Assembly (NCBI RefSeq): GCF_009730915.1
Contig: NC_052481.1
Span: 21,798,461-21,862,460, forward strand
Reading direction: 5' to 3'
Source of the DNA: Dioscorea cayenensis subsp. rotundata
Lineage: Eukaryota; Streptophyta; Magnoliopsida; Dioscoreales; Dioscoreaceae
DNA length: 64,000 bases
The notes beneath the pieces were generated by a model. The model saw nothing but the letters and a program-made list of their open reading frames with translations. It had not been told where the DNA came from and did not search any database. Each line of letters opens with the position of its first letter. Position 1 is the stretch's first letter. Below are positions 18,501 through 28,862 of the stretch, in pieces. The position numbers were made by a program, and so were the translations under genes.

Positions 18501-19427
18501 CTGTCTGAGGATACCTTTATTAAAAGGAGACGATTTGTCAAAGCTGGTGGAGAAGGGAGACAGTTTATTGCAGCTGGTGGAGAACATTCTGGTCTTTATG
18601 AACCACTAAGTACTTCTTTTCCATGTCTCCCCATTCCTCAACAAATGCCTGCCAATTCTTCAAGGTATATTCAAGGAAGGCATCCTCTGGAGCCTCCCGT
18701 GACCCCTTCTCAGTGGGCTTCTCAAATAGGTTATCATGCAGAACATCACAGCCATCATCCATTCACTCAGTTAAGTTATCAATCGGCAAATGTCTCACTA
18801 CCTCTTGTTCTGAGTCTGTTACAGTATTATGAATCAACAAATAACAGACATGATCACCAAATTGCAGCTGGTGGGGAACATTCTGGTCTTTATGAACCAC
18901 TAAGTACTTCTTTTCCATGTCTCCCCATTCCTCAACAAATGCCTGCCAATTCTTCTAGGTATATTCAAGGAAGGCATCCTCTGGAGCCTCCCGTGACCCC
19001 TTCTCAGTGGGCTTCTCAAATAGGTTATCATGCAGAACATCACAGCCATCATCCATTCACTCAGTTAAGTTATCAATCGGCAAATGTCTCACTACCTCTT
19101 GTTCTGAGTCTGTTGCAGTATTATGAATCAACAAATAACAGACATGATCACCAAATTGCAGCTGGTGGAGAACATTCTGGTCTTTATGAACCACTAAGTA
19201 CTTCTTTAGGTTATCATGCAGAACATCACAGCCATCATCCATTCACTCAGTTAAGTTATCAATCGGCAAATGTCTCACTACCTCTTGTTCTGAGTCTGTT
19301 GCAGTATTATGAATCAACAAATAACAGACATGATCACCATTTGACCCTACATAGACCTTGGGACAAGAGGCCTACAATTCCTTTGCCTGGATACTGTAAC
19401 CAAGACATCAGGCATCCCTCCTATTGA
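12599..19427 (+). CDS. Nucleotidyltransferase family protein (terminal uridylyltransferase/poly(A) polymerase-like), one apparent frameshift
   Basis: Non-canonical nucleotidyltransferase related to plant TUTases (HESO1/URT1 fold), which add untemplated nucleotides to RNA 3' ends. Exons: 12599-12617, 13482-13670, 13885-14064, 14812-14996, 15343-15439, 16637-16682, 17138-17244, 17925-18026, 18252-19427. The catalytic core is visible: EAFGSF, then SDLDLS (first two Asp) in exon 3 and GIECDIS (third Asp) in exon 4. The C-terminal PAP-associated part covers DGTD, GRRNKES and VYEGSWISKAW. Exon 9 adds a His/Ser/Gln/Tyr-rich tail made of tandem repeats. In exon 5 a run of four A (15382-15385) shifts the frame at about residue 205; with three A the exon reads into SLTIISLVAFHLQ and continues at ACC 16637, giving about 699 residues. 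As given, translation stops soon after. Substrate and location are not shown by the sequence. Confidence 0.85.
12693..12986. mobile_element. Stowaway-type MITE
   Basis: A 294-bp element with terminal inverted repeats CTCCCTCCATTC / GAACGGAGGGAG and a TA target duplication (12691-12692 and 12987-12988). The subterminal GTTGTCAC / GTGACAAC also match as inverted repeats. This is the classic Stowaway (Tc1/mariner) signature. It lies in intron 1 of the nucleotidyltransferase gene. Confidence 0.9.
17263..17550. mobile_element. MITE-like element with GGTTTAGAGCCACTGGTGGC ends
   Basis: Left end 17263-17291 and right end 17523-17550 are inverted copies of one another around the palindromic core GCCACTGGTGGC. 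The inside holds recurring GGCCC and AAAATGAAC blocks. Bases about 17690-17800 carry a diverged second right end (AAGGGGCCATTTGCAG). Both lie in intron 7 of the nucleotidyltransferase gene. No clear target duplication was found, so the superfamily is open. Confidence 0.55.
18567..19337 (+). repeat. Coding tandem repeat, 98-residue unit, 2 full + 1 deleted copy
   Basis: Unit 1 (18567-18860) and unit 2 (18861-19154) are each 294 bp and differ at only a few bases. Unit 3 (19155-19337) has the same start and end but lacks 111 bp (37 codons) from its middle. All copies stay in frame within exon 9 of the nucleotidyltransferase gene. Each unit starts IAAGGEHSGLYEPLSTS and ends YYESTNNRHDH. The near-identity points to recent duplication. 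Confidence 0.95.
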
Positions 19428-20779
19428 TCTTCCTTCCTAGCTCCATGGTTTTTCAGGCCTTGAATTATTTCGTTTGTATCAAAAATCAGCTATCACCTTT
19501 TCTTTTCGGCAAGAATTTTGCTTAATTTGGGATCATCTTATATTGGCAAGGCAGTGAAGAACTAGAATAGTGTGCTGTTGCACACTTTACCTAAAGGTTA
19601 CTTCTGGGTCTTCAACTGTTGATATTCTGTGCATTTGATTTCTTATTGGGAGATATCGTAGGAACTTGTCTCATGTGCACCAATTTGTGGGGTTTTTTTT
19701 TTGGAGTTGTTTATTTACATCTTGTTGGATTCTGATGCAGCCTTTATTTTCTTTTGGTACTAAATTGACAAGGTTATATTAAATTTTAATTGGATTACCT
19801 TATTGTAAGCTTGAGCTTGATTCAAATAGTATAATTAGCAACATATAGACTTGTGAAAGGCATCATTTAAAAATGTGGCTAGTTGGTGTCAGTCTCTTTC
19901 ATTTTCCATATTGTGGTCCAAATGTGTACGTTGACTTTATTTCTTATTTATATCAATGTATATACTAGAAATTGGTTGGGTGCATTTGATACTTGTGAGT
20001 TGTGTCTTTTAGATTCTTGGCTGCACAAGAGTCTTCTTGTTGCGTATTTATAGCTAATGAGTAGTTGGTGCTGATGTTAATGTCTCATACTATGGTTCTT
20101 CTCCACTTGTTAAAATTGTGAGATCACTCTTCATTATTTTGAAAGTTCAGGAGACGCAGGTATAAATTATTCACCACTTGGTCTTTGTCAACCCAGGTAT
20201 GATTATTTTTTCTTCTTTATGGATTTCTTGGTATTTTAATTAATGATGTTTTCAGCAGTAGATATTTCACAACTGTTTCTTATCAGGAGTTTTAAGCCTC
20301 TTGTGTTGTTCATTAGATTGGCCAGAGAATCTCGTCATTGAGTCCGCCTTTACTTCTTTTGACAAATTTGTTCCTCAGATATTAATGTTGGTTGCTATCC
20401 TGTTTAGCTATAGAGTTTTGTCATTTATACCCTTACAAACCATATAATTATTATGAATCAAATCCTTGCAAGAATTGTAAAAATTGCTTTTGTACCCCTT
20501 TAGAAATAAAATTCTTGTCATTTAACCTTTGCAAAACATATTATGCCATTAATGTTTACATATATGCACCTTCGAATGTTTCCACCTGTAAGAATCTTAG
20601 TTTTACGTGGGTATACAGTCATGAATTTCACAGGAAATATTTGCAAATATAAGGTTGTGTTCAAATGTCAAAATTTCCACTTTTAACTGGTTACAGAGAG
20701 GTCGTTCATGGGAGCATGCAAAGCTTGCTCTGAGTATAATCTATAAATAGTTCTTGATTTCGTACACAAAACCTCTACT
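19428..20779. other. Spacer between convergent genes
   Basis: This holds the 3' UTR of the nucleotidyltransferase gene and, on the other strand, that of the ATL gene. No further gene, tRNA or clear repeat is seen; a short frame at 20392-20652 has no recognisable features. Confidence 0.6.
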
Positions 20780-21379
20780 TTACACCATAACACATGCACG
20801 TCTGGAAGAACCATCTGAAGGATGTTGCTGAATGTTCTGCTGTAGTTCCAGGGAGCTTCTTAACTTCAGCATCTCCATGAAATGCATTAGAATAGAACCA
20901 GAAGTAGATGGGCATGCTGAACTTGCATCACCACCACCACCACTAACACCATCACCCTCAGGCACAACTAGAGAATCAGACATGGTTATTTCACACCGAC
21001 AAAATGGGCAAGTCGAATGGAATGCTAACCAGGTATCTATGCACAAGACATGGAAGATATGGTGACAATCCGGCAACACCTTGATCGGCTCCCCTTCTTC
21101 CAGTTCTCCCAGACACACTGGACAATCATTCTGGCTCAACCACAATGACTTCTCTTTCTTTGTGTAAGCATGGACAGGTATGGCGTCTACCACCTTCTTC
21201 TCCACTCCGCCAGCGATGGCAGCCTGAGATGTCTCCCTCCTATCTCCGGAGCAGAGCCTGACTATCATGGAATGCAGAGCCAGCAGTGCTAATACTACAG
21301 AAGCTATGATGCACAGAGCTATAACCAGAGGCATGTAAATGAGGCTTGGTGATGCGGCCGGTGGCTCAGCTGAAGCCAT
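20780..21379 (-). CDS. ATL-type RING-H2 finger protein
   Basis: Intronless gene for a membrane-anchored E3 ubiquitin ligase of the plant ATL family. Starting at the Met at 21379 it has 199 residues; an upstream Met at 21430 would add 17 residues with no family-like features. A transmembrane helix covers about residues 14-40. The GLD region is present as GVEKKVVDAIP, with GVE in place of the usual GLD. The RING-H2 ligands are all visible: C86, C89, C105, H107, H110, C113, C124, C127, with the ATL-typical Pro (CPVC) and Trp (DTW, four residues after C113). A low-complexity Ser/Gly tail follows. ATL proteins usually act in ubiquitylation at membranes, often in stress or defence responses; the target here is unknown. 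No introns, as is usual for the family. Confidence 0.9.
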   Translation of the reverse strand: MASAEPPAASPSLIYMPLVIALCIIASVVLALLALHSMIVRLCSGDRRETSQAAIAGGVEKKVVDAIPVHAYTKKEKSLWLSQNDCPVCLGELEEGEPIKVLPDCHHIFHVLCIDTWLAFHSTCPFCRCEITMSDSLVVPEGDGVSGGGGDASSACPSTSGSILMHFMEMLKLRSSLELQQNIQQHPSDGSSRRACVMV

Positions 21380-22338
21380 AATTGAAGTAAACTCCCTCTC
21401 TATATTTCTCGTATTTAAGTCAGAGAACAACTAACTTGGTGGCAACAGATTTTGTAGGCGAAGAATGGTTTAATTGGCTGCTCGATTTGTTTGGTTTAGG
21501 GGTAGATGATGTGTTCTGGACTTGTGCGGAGAAGGTGGTTGTGTTGGGTGAGTAGGTTCCCACAATGGACTTGTTTGCATATATGTTTTTTTAATCTCTC
21601 TATAGATTATGAGCATGATAACAGAGAAGAAGAATATATAAATCTTAGATATTTATCACCTGAAGTATGGATCAAGAGTACTCTCTCTTTGATTGTGATT
21701 GAGAAAAGATGTACTTTGGTTTTTTGTTTATTAATTATCCACAGGGAAATATCTTCTTATGGCGCATCATTCAGAATCCCACTTGCACTGGTCCAGGCTC
21801 ACCAGGCTCCATCATGCTGCTTAAGAAATGAAAATACAGGTATATTGCATTATTCTTATATGGTTTTTGTTTCGTTTTTCAACATCAAATGGACTAGTGT
21901 TTATCTTAATATCATATATAAAATTGAACACTTTTCCCTATCTGTTTGGTGGTTGAAAAGGATGTGTATTTTTAAGCATATATAGAGATTTATCTTTGAT
22001 GATTGAGCCTGGTCAGTGTAGTAACTTAGGTTTGTTGGAATTCATTTGATAATGGTGTCATTGTTAGTGAATTGAAATTATCAAGAGATGGGTTCTCCAT
22101 TTCTTTGGTGGTTTATGTAAAAATTTTTAATGTTTTAGTTGTGTATGATGACTGGGTCTGTATTTGTTGGTTAAAAGGGACAAAACCAACTGAATCAGCT
22201 TTTGAATTATATTAACAAAAAAAAAAACTGAATAAAAAATTTATGGTTTTGTAAAATTTTGGTTATGTGATTTGGTTTGTATATATATATATATATACAG
22301 CTGAACTGACGTAAGTAATTATGTTAGCAATTTTTTTT

Positions 22339-22761
22339 GGGAGAATTAGTTATAAACCCCTCAAAAATTCTATAATTGTATATTTACCCTCAGAAAAAAC
22401 ATAATTGTATATATACTCCTGAAAAATATAGGTAATTACGGATATGCCCCTACTGTTAGATTCCGTTAATCAAACTTGATTAACTATGGTTATAACTTGG
22501 ATTAAGATATACAAAAAGTCAAAAATAACCCTTGTACAACTTAAAAAAACTTTTCAAGGGTATATATGCAACGGTATAATGGTAATTTTATATATTTGTT
22601 ATTTGTTATTTGTTAATGGATGGTTTTTCAACTAATTTGAACTCCAAGGGTATATACGTAATTATGTATATTATTCAAGAGTATGTATACAATTAACTTT
22701 TATTAAGGAGCAAATATGCAATTTCAAAAATTTTTAGGGGTATACCTGCAAAAGCCCCCCC
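22339..22761. mobile_element. MITE with long imperfect terminal inverted repeats
   Basis: The left end (GGGAGAATTAGTTATAAACC and on to TATATTTACCC) and the inverted right end (GGGGGCTTTTGCAGGTATAC and on to ATTTGCTCC) match over about 50 bases with substitutions. T runs flank both sides. The interior is AT-rich and non-coding. Superfamily is not clear. Confidence 0.6.
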
Positions 22762-23212
22762 TTTTTTTTTTTTTGCTAAATGTTTTTTATTTGTATGCTT
22801 AGAATGAAGGGTTTTACATGCTTTAACTTCTAGTCTATATACATGAGTTAATAATAAACTTAGTTTTTGGTCTATTCAGTCATCAATTAATAAGGTTGTT
22901 AGTTTATAGCTTTACATAAATTTTATATTAACTTTTTTACAATAAATAAATAAATTTATACGCATATTTATCGAAGTAAATATTTTAAGTTAAAAAAAAC
23001 AGAACATAACATTTAAAATATGTTCAAAACAGTTTCAACGACAAAAGTTTGGAAGTATCTAATTAATCTTGGGGCCCAACACTCCATGGTCTTTATGGGC
23101 TCTTGACATTTAGTTGGACACCTAACCATAGGCCAGGCCCATTAATAGTCCTACATTATTTAGAGAAGATATATATATATATATAAAAGGACCGATAATT
23201 TAAAGGATGTCC

Positions 23213-23384
23213 CTACATTTAAAAATCTAGTGATATCTCACAACAACCGATCATTTAATGGTAGTTATTTTATTATAAATATAACTCTGGAGTTTGGGTT
23301 AGTAATGAAAGTAAAGGTCATCAGATGGGTGATCTAACAGTTGTTGTGGGGACACCTTTAGATTTATTTTCTGGGATATCCTAG
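23213..23384. mobile_element. Short inverted-repeat element (~170 bp)
   Basis: Left arm starting GGATGTCCC and continuing through AAATCTAGTGATATC and CACAACAACCGATCA matches the inverted right arm GGATATCCC, AAATCTAAAGGTGTCC, CACAACAACTGTTAGATCA. This is a foldback MITE-like structure; no protein coding capacity. Confidence 0.6.
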
Positions 23385-24965
23385 AAAACATATTGTCTAT
23401 ATATATATATATTGTAAAATAAAATGCTACAAATTACAGAGAGGAATAGTTATAAATTACAAGGGAAGGGACCCAAGGCAGCAAGTGTAGAGAACAATGA
23501 AGTGGTCAGCTTGTAGGACTTGGTTTGGATTTGATTCAATATGGTTTGACCCAAATGAGTCAAACTATGGACAAACTTGGTTGACTCGGACCGGGTCAAT
23601 TGTTCTTTAAAGGAAGTCCGAATCAAACATACTTTTTGACTCGGTTATAGCCTCAACATGTGACATGACTCAGTTAACCAACTATTAACTATTAAGTGTG
23701 CTTACGTTTACCCTAAACACCTGCAATACTTGCTACCATATAATACATAAAATAAATATAAATATAAATGAAACAATGGATACAAAGTCCACTGTATATT
23801 ATTATTATTATTATGAACTAAAAGTTGTTGGTATTATCCATGAAAATAAAAAATTCTCAAAAGTCAATGAATTAACATGAGGGGCACAATAAGAACCACA
23901 AACTAAAGTTTTCATTCCATGTGAGATCTAGTGTAGTAGATTCCGGCATAAAAAAATGGCAATCTAGCTTTGAATTATTTGTATGCTGAGATGGATACAA
24001 AAGCCATGCAGAGAATCAAGAGCATATGACAAAGTGCATCACAAGAGAAGAACTATTCATTGGTCCCACCCATTTGCAAACTTTCTTACTTTATAATCAA
24101 GTTACTACTCATGCTATATCTATTTGTTATTCCCTTAATTATTTGACAATTAAACAGTATTCAAAGTTGATGATAAATATTTATCTCATCTCCAAAGTTC
24201 AATGCATTCAAACTATATATACATGATGATATATTTTAAACAAATGGTTTGTTGTTGTACTATGATGTTGAATCTTGTAAATTAAAACTAAGACTCATTC
24301 AATAACTTGATTAAAGAGATTAAAAGGTTAAGTTAAAGCTAACTTTATCCCCTTTTTCTTTTATATTTATAATCAAGAAAGTGATTGAATTGGACTCTTG
24401 CAAGCTTTTTCTATACCATGACTTTCATCATGATCCTTTTTCCACGCCATACAAACAAACAAATCAAGCCAAAGCCAAAGTGCATTGTTCATCAATGAAG
24501 ATATATATATCCATTTTTCTATAACTATAAAACATTAATTAATGTAAATGAATAATAACTAAATTTTTAAATTTTACAATGAATATATACAAGTCCATGT
24601 GCCTTTCTCTCTCTCAAAGTCTGAAGTCTTAAAGAGAAAATGACACATTGGAGTATGGTGAATGTATCATGTATTAATTCAGTTTATTTATGTATATATA
24701 TTATATGTCCTCATTATATTTTATCCAAGTTTTCATCATGTCAACTCTTATACCACATACTAGTAGTACACAAGGAATGAAATGGTCAAAGATGGAACTC
24801 ATAATCCTGTTGAGCTAGTGGCTTGACCTCATACCAAGTCAACTCCATAATTATTGTTAGCTTAATTTCATCACCTTCATGAGATATATATATATAATTA
24901 AGATCAATATAAGCCCATTTCATGATCACCATCCATCTCTTTGCATCCATTTCTTCAAACTCTTG

Positions 24966-25605
24966 ATGGCATTGGAGGTTGCAATGGAGAACAAGTCTAT
25001 CAAAGGAGTTAGACATTTATGTGATAGTGGTATCACTGAAATCCCTGAGAAATACATCTTTCCGATCTCCGATCGGCTTTCGAGATCAAAGATCATCACC
25101 GAAGATAATAAACTCACATTGCCGGTTATCGATCTATCGCTTCTACAAACTCCCCGACATCGAGTCGAAGCTCTCGAGTTGCTATCAAATGCTTGCAAAA
25201 CTTTCGGCTTCTTTCGAGTATATATATATATACTCATATGTATATATTTGTATTATATGTTCTTTATAAAATTTAATTAATATGCTTCCATGACTACTAT
25301 AATTTAATTTTTCTGCCTTTAATGTTAATTCATATATATATATATATATATACAGGTAGTGAATCATGGCATGCCGAGAGAACTCATTCGGAGAACGATG
25401 AGTGTTGCAAAGGGATTCTTCGAACTCTCATTCGATGAAAGATCGAAATACATGTCGAATGACATTCGATCTCCGGTGAGATACGGAACGAGCTTTAACG
25501 AGAACAATGATGGTGTTTTTAGCTGGAGAGATTTCTTGAAACTCAACTGCCAACCTCTTAACTCTTGTTTTCCTCACTGGCCTTCTTCTCCCATTGACTT
25601 AAGGT

Positions 25606-25636
<31 letters not shown>

Positions 25637-27349
25637 ACTACTAATATTATATATATATATATATAAGCTCAAATATTAATTTACATTCCAATATATATAT
25701 ATATATATATACAGGGAAGTGGGGAAGGAGTATGCTAAAGAGAACAAGAGAGTGTTCATGGTGATCATGGAGGCAGTGTTTGAGAGTTTAGGGTTAGGGT
25801 TAGGGTTAGAGATGAAGAGAGAATTTGAAGAAGGGAGTCAGATGATGGTGATGAATTGTTTTCCTGCATGTCCAGAGCCAGAATTGACAATGGGGATGCC
25901 AGCACACTCAGATTATGGATTCTTAACTTTGCTTGTTCAGGATGATGTTGAAGGACTTCAAGTTCAGTTTGAAGATGAATGGATTACTGTTCAGCCTCTG
26001 CCTGATTCTATTCTTGTCAACGTTGGTGATCATCTTGAGGTTGGTGTTATTTCTTTTTAATTATTTTAATTAGTATTATGTTATTTTAATTAAAAAACTT
26101 ATAATAGTCTTTGTTTTGTTAATTAATTAAGAGGATATAAGTATGGCCTACACGTTCATGCTTAATTAGGGTTTGAGTTTTTCTATGGTTTATATTTATA
26201 TATAATATGTACACACTTATCGAGTTCTTCAAATTCAATGATATATATATATAGGCCGAGTCATCTCGGAATTGTCCCTGTATTTCAAATATAAGAATGT
26301 TTTACAATAATTCCACGGTAAATGTTAGATTTGCATATATAATATGAAAAAAATATACTTAATATCTCCTAATCATGGTAATTAAAAGTAATTCTTGATA
26401 TTCTCCTTATAAATAGTAAGCTTTGGATCATGATCTAAAGACGCCATTCAACGGCCCTAGATTTTAAAAAGTTAAGAACATTTAAAAAGAATAAACTATG
26501 TATATATATGTATATAGGGGCGGATGGAGGGGGGTCAAGGGTAGGGGTGAGCAAAAAAATATGGATCTGATGATCCGATCCGATATCCGGTTTTTTTACC
26601 CGAATTTTTTGGGTACCCGGGTCGGGTACCCGGTCCGAATTTTTAAGGTGAAAACCGGATCGGATACGAATCGGGAGAAATTAAAAACCGGGTATCCGAA
26701 TCCGATCCGGTTTTTAATAAATTTTAAATTTTACAAGGACGTAAGTAGAAAAAAAAATTAATAACCCTTGTTTTAATACTTAAAGAGTTACTTATATAGT
26801 TACATTATTATATTTATATATATACATATTAATAAATTTAAACTCTTATATGGTTAAAAAGTAAAAAGGAAAAATTTCAAATCTTTATGTCTAAGATCGG
26901 TGAAACTCTTTATTATTTTTGAATTTTTTTGTGGGGAGAATAATGTAAGGCTTTTAATCCTCTTTTATAAAGTTTACTAAAGTTTCATATTTGTTTTTTT
27001 ATGAATGTTGATGTTGTTATATAAAAAATCCATGGAGTAGATGAAACTTAATTTGGATCCGGATATCCGATATCCGATCCGGTTTAAAACCCAGTACCGA
27101 TTTTTAGTATCCGGTTTAAAGCCCAGGGTCGAGATCTGGTCAGCTTTTTTCCGATCCGAAAAACCGATACCGATCCGGCTTTTAAAAACCGGATCGGTAC
27201 CCGGTTTTTGCTCACCTTTAGTCAAGGGGTGCTTGAGCACCCCTTGGCCCTCAACTAATCAATATTATATACATGTTTATATGTATATTACAGGGACTTA
27301 GGGAGGAGTAGGAAATTGGAAGCACCCCTCTCTCTTCTCATTCACTCTT

Positions 27350-27403
<54 letters not shown>

Positions 27404-28862
27404 AATAATTCATTGAATTTTTTTATTTTCATTTTGTGTTTTGGAACAAAAATTAATATTTATTATTTAGATGTTTTATAAATTGGTTTTTATAATATAA
27501 AAATAATCCAAAAAGATAATGTTTAGCTTTCATTTATTACAAATTAGTTTATATATAGAATAAAAAAATAATACAAATAGTTATCGAGTTAAATCCGTGA
27601 TTTTTTTATTAGTTAGGATATAATATATATATATATATAAAATAATACATTTTCTATGGACATCCATAGATAAGAAATCTATAGATGTCCAATTATCAGC
27701 CGTTAGATCATGATCCAACGGACGACATAAATAAACAGTAATTACTGTAGTAATAGATCGAGATCCAATTGTTTATAATGAACATCTATAGATTTTTTTT
27801 TTATCTATGGACATCCATAGAAGAATGATCCTCTTTAAAAAATATTTATAAAAAAATTATTGTTTGGCTCCATAATTTTATATTTTGTCTTGTATAAAAA
27901 AATTATAAATGTATTGTTTTTATGTAATAATTGGATCGAGCAAACTACCATAAATATATCGTTCAACTAATCTAATTATATTTTTTTGAATTGAAAAACT
28001 TCATTTTTATAATTTTTTTATATAAAGACCCCTTTAATTTGTTTCTGGTTCCGCCACTGTATGTATATATATGGGAAGTTACTAAAGTTGCATCTATAAA
28101 CATTATATGTACATGTATAATGGTAAAAAATTAATGATATTGTTTCTTTAAAATAATAATTGACTTCTTGACCACATATAGTTATTTATATATGTAAATA
28201 TTGGCGTTTAATGTTAATTAAGGATGTAAATGTATAATTTTTTCTGGAAATATATCTTAAGACAAGGATTTCACTATCAATATTTGCACATTTGTGTTTA
28301 ACTAATAACATATTATTACCTTAGGAGTGTTTTCACATATGTTCTAAATTTCTAAGATAATATAGAAAAAAAAACCCTGGACACTCCAAAATTTTAAAAT
28401 AGAAATGAAACATGATATTAACTTCAAAATTATACATATTAATTTCATTATTGTTTCCAATGAATTTAAAAAACTTCACTAGAGTTTCTTGTTGTAATTA
28501 TAAATTAAAAAAATATTAAAAACCAACTAATAAAATTCTTGTTGAAGATTAACTAAAAAAGTTTTGAACTAATTGTATATATATATATATTGAAAATTTG
28601 CAGATATTTAGCAATGGAAAATACAAGAGTGTGCTTCATAGAGTGTTTGTGAACTCATCTAAATCAAGGATCTCAATTGCATCTCTACATAGTCTTCCAT
28701 TTGAGAAGGTTGTTAGTCCTTCTCCATTTCTCATTAATGAAGAAAACTCCAAAGCTCTACATGGACACTGATTTTGAAGCTTTCTTAAATTTCATGGCCA
28801 TCACTGACTCCACTAACAAATCCTTCCTTCAATCTAGAAAACTTATTCATCAAAACCTTTGA
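24966..28862 (+). CDS. 2-oxoglutarate/Fe(II)-dependent dioxygenase, apparent frameshift near the C terminus
   Basis: DOXC-class 2-oxoglutarate dioxygenase, an oxidase of small molecules such as hormones or phenolics; the substrate cannot be read from the sequence. The N terminus ([19 protein letters not shown]) resembles the Arabidopsis AT2G36690/GIM2 group, from memory. Exons: 24966-25217, 25356-25603, 25715-26039, 28604-28862. Key residues are present: Fe ligands H231 and D233 (PAHSDYG) and H287 (VLHRV), and the 2-oxoglutarate-binding R297-I-S299. Exon 3 encodes an LGLGLGLE stretch from a (TTAGGG)3 tract. In exon 4 a run of four A (28743-28746) puts a TGA at 28769-28771 after about 330 residues. 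With one A fewer the frame reads [14 protein letters not shown], a conserved ending, to 28862 (about 360 residues). The catalytic core lies before the break. Introns 1 and 2 are largely (TA)n; intron 3 holds nested transposons. Confidence 0.88.
25788..25809 (+). repeat. Telomere-like (TTAGGG)3 tract inside coding exon
   Basis: Three TTAGGG units plus TTAG lie in frame in exon 3 of the dioxygenase gene and encode repeated Leu-Gly. Related enzymes usually have a single SLGLE here, so the tract looks like a small microsatellite expansion in coding sequence. Confidence 0.8.
26542..27220. mobile_element. hAT non-autonomous element (inner, nested)
   Basis: A 679-bp element starting TAGGGGTGAGCAAAAA and ending with its inverted form TTTTTGCTCACCTTTA. 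It is flanked by the perfect 8-bp duplication GTCAAGGG (26534-26541 and 27221-27228). Subterminal regions are packed with GGATCGGATA / TATCCGATCC motifs, as is usual for plant hAT ends. It sits inside the element at 26515-28059 and is therefore younger than it. Confidence 0.93.
27351..27402. repeat. (CT)n-(AT)n compound microsatellite
   Basis: About 17 CT dinucleotides pass directly into about nine AT dinucleotides, within the outer hAT element in dioxygenase intron 3. Confidence 0.9.
27651..27824. mobile_element. Foldback MITE (~175 bp)
   Basis: The arms TTCTATGGACATCCATAGAT and its inverted partner ATCTATGGACATCCATAGAA bracket a ~175-bp segment. A second inner pair (ATCTATAGATGTCC / AACATCTATAGAT) extends the match. 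Each arm is itself nearly palindromic. It lies within the outer hAT element. Confidence 0.65.

Larger units (their letters stand above)
21431..24965. other. Intergenic region with MITEs
   Basis: No gene is supported. A 159-codon frame at 21506-21985 has no conserved features and looks like chance. Two inverted-repeat elements (22339-22761 and about 23213-23384) occupy the middle. Bases 23500-23680 are rich in GTTGACTCG/GGGTCAA-type motifs, perhaps an old element end. The last few hundred bases are probably the dioxygenase promoter. Confidence 0.55.
26515..28059. mobile_element. hAT-like non-autonomous element (outer), interrupted by a second hAT
   Basis: Ends TAGGGGCGGA and (inverted) CAGTGGCGGA form short terminal inverted repeats. 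They are flanked by the 8-bp direct repeat TATGTATA (26507-26514 and 28060-28067), the target length of hAT transposons. It lies in intron 3 of the dioxygenase gene. The flanks are AT-rich, so a chance match is possible, though less likely with the G in register. The interior has no transposase frame. Confidence 0.7.

Noticed and set aside
21506-21985. 159-codon frame upstream of the ATL gene
   Set aside because: Length is notable, but there is no domain, no codon bias, and it lies in promoter-side AT-rich DNA.
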